Positions 22,985 to 27,077 of a stretch of 27,077 bases of DNA are shown piece by piece. The notes beneath the pieces were generated by a model. The model made no database searches. It saw only the letters and a list, made by a program, of their open reading frames with translations, and had not been told where the DNA came from. Within the stretch, counting starts at the first letter, position 1, and every line of letters starts with the position of its first letter. The DNA lies in NCBI GenBank assembly GCA_910588935.1, contig CAJUSM010000015.1:1-27077 (forward strand), given 5' to 3'. The position numbers and the translations under genes are program-made. This DNA comes from an uncultured Oscillospiraceae bacterium. GTDB lineage: Bacteria; Bacillota; Clostridia; Oscillospirales; Acutalibacteraceae.

Positions 22985-23287
22985 TTACACTACTCCCAGT
23001 TCATCCAGAGCTCTTTTCATCTTCCTCCATTGCTCCAACAGCTCATCACATCTCCCTCTCCCCTTCTCAGTCACCCGATAATATTTCCTTACCGGCCCTC
23101 CCGATACCTCTCCCTGATAGTTCTCCGTATACTCCCCCCTACAAAGTGCTCGTAGCAAAGCATAGATCGCGCTTTCCTGGGTATCGGGGAAGGCGGCGTG
23201 AAGAAGGGAGAGCATCTCGTACCCATACCGGTCCCGCTCCGCCAACAGATGCAGCATACAAAGCTCCATCAGTTCTTTTTTCAGCAT
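22985..23287 (-). CDS. PadR-family transcriptional regulator
   Basis: A 100-residue winged-helix repressor. The start is the ATG at 23287, overlapping the stop of the upstream membrane gene (ATGCTGA). Visible: MLKKELMELCMLHLLAERDRYGYEM (first helix and turn typical of PadR), FPDTQESAIYALLRAL (recognition helix; other PadR members have a similar x-x-G-x-IYxxL), SGGPVRKYYRVTEKGR (wing), and the C-terminal dimerisation helix. PadR genes paired with HAAS-domain membrane proteins are a known pattern in Firmicutes, though the regulator usually comes first. Tandem repeats over the operon promoter (25105-25134) are its candidate operator. Confidence 0.9.
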   Translation of the reverse strand: MLKKELMELCMLHLLAERDRYGYEMLSLLHAAFPDTQESAIYALLRALCRGEYTENYQGEVSGGPVRKYYRVTEKGRGRCDELLEQWRKMKRALDELGVV

Positions 23288-25065
23288 AGGCCCACCCCTG
23301 CGGCAAAAAAGCCGACCAGACAAAAGAAAATATTGTACAGGCCAAAAGTCCCGTTCACAGGGGGCCAGTATTCAAATGTTAGGTCGCCGTCAATGTCAAT
23401 ACTCCAAGCCTCCATGGACCAGAGATACCGAAGGGAATAAGAGCAGATCACCAAAAGAGAAAGACCCAGAATATATAGCGCCCGCCAGCGCCGGTCTGAT
23501 AGCCTGGCCAAGGCCAGCCCCAGCAGGGAAGCCAAAAAGGCAATTACAAAAACAGTTCGAATCACAAGCACCGCCGCCGGCCCCATGGGCCAAGCCTCCA
23601 GCATTATCTTCCTCCAATCCATCCGGACAACAAAATAGAGGATTCCCCCTACCAGTCCCCCGTTCGCCAACCCGGCCCCAATCACGGAAATCAGCAAAGG
23701 CTTGGGCAGCTTCCGTTTGCCCCCAATCCCGAAGAAAAACAGGGAGACAGCAGCCCCCAGCAAAGAAAGGGGAATCTGCCCTTCCAGCCAAACCTCCTGC
23801 CGGAGGAAAAAGCCCATGGCAGCAAAGGGGCACAAAAGCATAAGCCCCAGCATCAAGTGCCAAAGGACCACCTGCTTTTTCTCCGCCGCCTCCAGCACGG
23901 CCTGCATTGGCGGGGCAAAGCTGCTCTCATCTCCCCTGGCCTCGGCCAGCATTTCCCGGTAATCCTCCACCATCTCATCCGCCTCTTTTGAGGGCAGGAA
24001 CCATCTGGCAGCCAAAGTAAGCCGTTTTAAGTAACTTTCGTTCAGCCGGTTCTCTTTTTCCACCGCCTCCCGCCGCTTTTTTCCAAAAGGGGCAAGGCCG
24101 ATAAGGGCAAGCAGCAGGCCCGCGCCGAAATAGAAATTGAAAAAACGGGAAAGCTCTGAACAGAGCCCCCGAGGGTACGGATTACTTCGGGAGGCCTGGG
24201 CATCATTATAGAAACCATAGATCAAATTTTCTGTTATTCCCAGATTCCCGATTCTTGAGAAGGCAAAATTCCGCAAGGCAAAGCACATCAGCAAACCTGT
24301 CAGGGCGATTACGAATACTGCCCGCCATCTCCGGTCATACATTCTGGCCAGAACCAGGCTCAAAACGGCAACAGCTCCAAGCGCTGCCATAGCAATGGTG
24401 GACAGCACATACACATGCCCCAAATGGTAGGCAAAAGGATAGATATTCACATAGAAAGAATACATGCTTAACCCGTAAATGGAAGCCACCGCCAAAAAGG
24501 TCAGAATCAAGCCAGCCAGCAGGGGCTTGGAAAACCGCTTTTCCTCCTCTTTGCCAAACCCAAACCACAACACTCCAAGCAGAGCGGTCAGGTAAAGCAT
24601 GTGCTCACCATAAAAGAAGGGAAGCTCTCCTATGCTGATAAAGAGAAAACAGCAGAACAGGATAAAACACAGACAGCACACAAGCAAAACCCAAATGAGC
24701 TTCTGAGTATGGTCAAAGGTCAAAAGCTCCAAACCCGCCCAGAGCACAAAGCCGAAAATCATAACAGCAGGAATAAACTCCATAAAGCAGCGATCAAATT
24801 CCGTCATCATCACATTGTCAAAAATGGCGGTGAAAAGAAATACGAAAAGCAGACAAAAGGTAAATACCCATCGCCAATACCGCTTTTTATCTGCAAAAGC
24901 CATTATGGCACCTATAGGGGAACCAAATTGTTTCTTGGCATCCCCATCTTCCCGCCCGGTTGAAAGCCTACCCCGGTAATCCTCAATTACTCGCGCCGCT
25001 TCTCCCTGGGGCAAAATCCACCGGGCAGCCAGCGTGAATTTCTCCAGATAGCTCAATTTTTTCAT
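23281..25065 (-). CDS. Internally duplicated membrane protein with two HAAS-like domains
   Basis: A 594-residue protein built as two copies. Unit 1 spans about 1-330 and unit 2 about 342-594. Each starts with a short helical domain: YLEKFTLAARWILPQGEA with VIEDYRGRL, and YLKRLTLAARWFLPSKEA with VEDYREML. These look like the HAAS/DUF1700-type domain found with PadR regulators. About 8 transmembrane helices follow in unit 1 and about 6 in unit 2. Further matched segments are LARMYDRRWRAVFVIALTG and LARLSDRRWRALYILGLSL, and the closing YGFYN/FGLYN. AGGAGG is 7 nt before the ATG. The padR-type gene overlaps its end. Function unknown; a membrane signalling role is inferred from context. Confidence 0.85.
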   Translation of the reverse strand: MKKLSYLEKFTLAARWILPQGEAARVIEDYRGRLSTGREDGDAKKQFGSPIGAIMAFADKKRYWRWVFTFCLLFVFLFTAIFDNVMMTEFDRCFMEFIPAVMIFGFVLWAGLELLTFDHTQKLIWVLLVCCLCFILFCCFLFISIGELPFFYGEHMLYLTALLGVLWFGFGKEEEKRFSKPLLAGLILTFLAVASIYGLSMYSFYVNIYPFAYHLGHVYVLSTIAMAALGAVAVLSLVLARMYDRRWRAVFVIALTGLLMCFALRNFAFSRIGNLGITENLIYGFYNDAQASRSNPYPRGLCSELSRFFNFYFGAGLLLALIGLAPFGKKRREAVEKENRLNESYLKRLTLAARWFLPSKEADEMVEDYREMLAEARGDESSFAPPMQAVLEAAEKKQVVLWHLMLGLMLLCPFAAMGFFLRQEVWLEGQIPLSLLGAAVSLFFFGIGGKRKLPKPLLISVIGAGLANGGLVGGILYFVVRMDWRKIMLEAWPMGPAAVLVIRTVFVIAFLASLLGLALARLSDRRWRALYILGLSLLVICSYSLRYLWSMEAWSIDIDGDLTFEYWPPVNGTFGLYNIFFCLVGFFAAGVGLC

Positions 25066-25104
25066 TTTCCATCCTCCTATTCAATCATTCATCGAGACAG
25101 CAAC

Positions 25105-25134
25105 TACTGTCAAAAGTATTACTGTTAAAAGTAT
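25105..25134. repeat. Tandem 15-bp direct repeats: candidate PadR operator
   Basis: TACTGTCAAAAGTAT and TACTGTTAAAAGTAT are head-to-tail with one mismatch. Each contains the dyad TACT-N6-AGTA. They cover the predicted transcription start (about 25126) and touch the -10 of the minus-strand promoter, a repressor-like position. Confidence 0.65.
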
Positions 25135-25161
25135 AATAGTTGATCAGAAGGGAAATGTCAA
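25133..25161 (-). promoter_or_regulatory. Promoter of the membrane protein - padR operon
   Basis: On the minus strand perfect TTGACA (25156-25161), 17-bp spacer, TATTAT (25133-25138). It is divergent from the dnaA promoter only 20 bp away. Confidence 0.8.
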
Positions 25162-25179
25162 GACAATGTTGAAAAAAAT

Positions 25180-25208
25180 TTGAAAATCCCCGGGGAGTAT
25201 GTTATACT
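25180..25208 (+). promoter_or_regulatory. Predicted dnaA promoter
   Basis: TTGAAA (25180-25185), 17-bp spacer with palindrome CCCCGGGG (25188-25195), TATACT (25203-25208) preceded by TGT, an extended -10. Transcription from about 25215 would give a 334-nt leader containing the MITE-like element. Confidence 0.65.
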
Positions 25209-25227
25209 GTTTTCTGTCAACCGCCTA

Positions 25228-25390
25228 GAGCTTGTTTGAAAAATGGAAACTCTGTTTTTTTGGCCATAATTGGCCGTTTTCCGCGTTAAGAACCTTTGCC
25301 TGCTAACAAAAAGTTAGCTTAGGGTTCTTTCCTTACATTTGACCACTTTCTGCCAAAAGCCTGTGATTTTCTCTATTTTCAAACAAGCCC
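25228..25390. mobile_element. 163-bp MITE-like element in the dnaA leader
   Basis: Terminal inverted repeats of 15 bp with one mismatch: GAGCTTGTTTGAAAA (25228-25242) and TTTTCAAACAAGCCC (25376-25390). TA lies directly outside both ends (25226-25227 and 25391-25392), a possible target duplication; CTAG/CTAA is an alternative four-base reading. Inside, AAGAACC and GGTTCTT enclose a perfect GCTAAC-AAAAA-GTTAGC hairpin. No coding capacity. Confidence 0.65.
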
Positions 25391-25392
25391 TA

Positions 25393-25548
25393 ATTGTCAG
25401 AGGGGACAAAGAAAAAGGGCGTATACCGCGGGAAAACAGAAAAAAAGACATCTGTTGCCTGCTTTGGGGAGGCTGGGGAAAACCGTTTGCTTCTACCCCG
25501 GGTTTTCTGCCGAAAAGAAAATATGTATCAATTTGGAGGGTATGGTTT
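25393..25548 (+). other. Proximal dnaA leader
   Basis: There is no separate gene here. An open frame continuous with dnaA runs back to 25339, but it crosses the inverted-repeat element and its sequence does not resemble DnaA. Confidence 0.5.
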
Positions 25549-26856
25549 TTGGATTCTTTCGATCAAGCATGGGAGATTATCTGCGAGTACTGTAAGTCGC
25601 AGATTACAGACGTAGCCTATAAAACATGGTTCAGCCGGTTAAAACCTGTGTCGCTGGACTTTGAAAAGGGTGTGGCCACCATAGAGGCCCCCAACGAATT
25701 TCATATGCAGACCCTGCTGCGCTGCTACAGTGAGCTTTTAAAGCAAGCCCTGCAAAATGTGTTTGGCGACAGCATTACATTTGCTCTTTGTGTTAAAGAG
25801 GATGAAGCGCCGCCCGCTGGGGACGAGTCCTCTGGAGACGATGGGTATGAGCTTACCTTCGATACCTTTGTGGTGGGCCCATCCAACCGGTTTGCCCACG
25901 CGGCCTGCCAGGCCGTGGCCAGCAAGCCTGCCATTCTATACAATCCCCTGTTCATTTACGGCAATTCCGGCCTGGGGAAAACCCACCTGCTCTCCGCTGT
26001 CTCCAAGGAATTCAAAAAGAACTTTCCAGACCGCACTGTGGTATATGTAAAAAGTGAAGATTTTACCAACGAGGTAATTGACGCCATTGCAAAAGGCACC
26101 ACTGCCTCCCTGCGCAGCAAATACCGGAACGCAGACCTTTTTCTGGTAGACGATATTCAGTTTATCGGCGGCAAAGTCTCTACCCAGGAGGAGTTCTTCC
26201 ATACCTTTAACACGCTGTACGAGGCAAAAAAGCAAATTGTCCTTACCTCCGACCGGCCTCCCAGGGATATTGCAACCCTGGAGGACAGAATGAAAAACCG
26301 GTTTGAATGGGGTCTAACAGCCGATGTCCAGGCGCCAGAATTTGAAACCCGGGTAGCAATTATCCGCAGAAAAGCCGAAAGCTTCGACTTTGAGATTCCA
26401 GAGGCCGTATGCGAATATATTGCCAATAAGCTGAAAAACAACATCCGCCAGCTGGAGGGCGCGGTAAAAAAACTTCGGGCTTTCCATATGTTGGAAGGGC
26501 GTCCCGTAAATATTGCAACCGCCCAAACAGCCATCAGCGACATTATCAATAACTCCCAGCCCACTCCGGTTACAGTAGAAAAAATCATTGAAGAGGTGGC
26601 GAGGACTTATCAGGTATCTCCAGAGGATATCTGCTCCCAAAAGCGAAACGCCGCCGTATCGAAAGCCCGGCAGGTATCTATGTATGTGGTGCGGGAGATT
26701 ACCCAGATGTCCATGGTAGAAATTGGACAAACCTTTGGCGGGCGAGATCACTCCACTGTGGTATACGCCCTGCGCCAAATAGAAGATAAACTGGAAAAAG
26801 AGGCCCATACAAGGGACACAGTGAATGATATTGTAAAGAATATCCGTGATAGATAA
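25549..26856 (+). CDS. dnaA: Chromosomal replication initiator DnaA
   Basis: An AAA+ protein that binds DnaA boxes and opens oriC. I start at TTG (25549), 8 nt after GGAGGG (25535-25540), giving (M)DSFDQAWEIICEYCKSQI, the Clostridial N-terminus, and 435 residues. Domain I covers about 1-85, an acidic linker (EDEAPPAGDESSGDDG) is domain II, and domain III has Walker A GNSGLGKTHL, Walker B LFLVDDIQF and the Arg-finger region DRPPRDIATLEDRMKNRF. Domain IV carries the signature GGRDHSTVVYALRQIE. The leader contains a MITE-like element. No dnaN is visible: the window ends in the downstream spacer. Confidence 0.97.
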   Translation: MDSFDQAWEIICEYCKSQITDVAYKTWFSRLKPVSLDFEKGVATIEAPNEFHMQTLLRCYSELLKQALQNVFGDSITFALCVKEDEAPPAGDESSGDDGYELTFDTFVVGPSNRFAHAACQAVASKPAILYNPLFIYGNSGLGKTHLLSAVSKEFKKNFPDRTVVYVKSEDFTNEVIDAIAKGTTASLRSKYRNADLFLVDDIQFIGGKVSTQEEFFHTFNTLYEAKKQIVLTSDRPPRDIATLEDRMKNRFEWGLTADVQAPEFETRVAIIRRKAESFDFEIPEAVCEYIANKLKNNIRQLEGAVKKLRAFHMLEGRPVNIATAQTAISDIINNSQPTPVTVEKIIEEVARTYQVSPEDICSQKRNAAVSKARQVSMYVVREITQMSMVEIGQTFGGRDHSTVVYALRQIEDKLEKEAHTRDTVNDIVKNIRDR

Positions 26857-26931
26857 TCGTATGGATAGAAGCACTAGAAAGGGAGACCATAACCCCCATA
26901 TTCCGCTTTCAAACATTCCACTTTTCCTCAA

Positions 26932-27077
26932 CAATCCACAGCACAACTTTCCACGCCAAGTGGAAACCCAAAAGCAGATTCCACTTTTTCCAAAATTATC
27001 CACCACAGGCAGTGAAAAGAAAGAACAGCCCAATCCCCCGAAAAATCTGGAAAAAGAAAGTTCTCCACAGTATCCAC
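26932..27077 (+). other. oriC: oriC region: DnaA-box-like cluster downstream of dnaA
   Basis: Sites matching TTATCCACA imperfectly, all in one orientation: CAATCCACA (26932-26940), TTATCCACC (26996-27004), TTCTCCACA (27061-27069) and GTATCCAC cut by the window end (27070-27077). TTTCCAC-N5-GTGGAAA (26948-26966) is an inverted pair of related half-sites. The dnaA-dnaN spacer is a usual location for oriC in Firmicutes. The AT-rich unwinding element is not visible and may lie beyond the edge. Confidence 0.7.

Noticed and set aside
25339..25548. Extended N-terminus of the dnaA frame (an additional 70 codons)
   Set aside because: It crosses the inverted-repeat element, has no family resemblance, and TTG at 25549 has an ideal ribosome site and gives the usual DnaA start.
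26314..27033. A 239-codon minus-strand frame opposite dnaA and running into the origin spacer
   Set aside because: It mirrors dnaA codons and continues through DnaA boxes; no translation signal.
1..27077. CRISPR array or long tandem repeats
   Set aside because: No regularly spaced repeats were seen anywhere; the only tandem repeat of note is the 2 x 15 bp at 25105-25134.

Overview
This 27 kb window is the left flank of a bacterial chromosomal origin. It most likely comes from a spore-forming Firmicute of the class Clostridia. An Oscillospiraceae-like relative is my guess from gene content and order, but no 16S gene or search supports that. The evidence is the block dnaA - rpmH - rnpA - yidD - yidC (spoIIIJ) - jag - mnmE - dprA-like - mnmG - rsmG - noc - parA - parB - serS, two near-consensus parS sites, strong AGGAGG-type ribosome binding sites, consensus sigma-A promoters, and a SleB cortex-lytic enzyme. 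Genes left of dnaA lie almost all on the minus strand, co-directional with a leftward fork. The window ends inside a cluster of DnaA-box-like sequences after dnaA.

Layout. Positions 1-2960 hold sleB, a small exported protein, and an AraC regulator fused to a GyrI-like domain and coupled to a second stand-alone GyrI-like gene. Positions 3040-4248 encode an MFS transporter, and 4455-4860 a frameshifted remnant of an aminoglycoside-phosphotransferase-like gene. guaB follows at 5146-6624 with its own extended -10 promoter. Immediately downstream is a compact accessory patch: a 26-residue Hol_Tox-like toxin with a structured leader and a converging consensus promoter, which together look like a type I toxin-antitoxin pair. 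This patch is bracketed by a 24-bp near-perfect copy of the guaB 3' end. Next come a small Xre regulator, tRNA-Met and tRNA-Glu under a perfect promoter, a lipoprotein, a VOC-family protein and a small membrane protein.

Positions 9364-22670 are the conserved origin-proximal housekeeping block. It covers translation (serS), chromosome segregation (parA, parB, noc, two parS), tRNA wobble modification (mnmE, mnmG), 16S methylation (rsmG), a divergent DprA, the membrane insertase YidC with its RNA-binding partner Jag and YidD, RNase P protein and L34.

Two features interrupt the usual rpmH-dnaA and rpmH-rnpA arrangement. A two-gene PadR plus tandem-duplicated membrane protein operon sits between rpmH and dnaA, with tandem 15-bp repeats over its promoter. 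Two short inverted-repeat elements that look like MITEs with TA flanks lie between rpmH and rnpA (121 bp) and inside the predicted dnaA 5' leader (163 bp). All calls come from reading the sequence; no database search was run.
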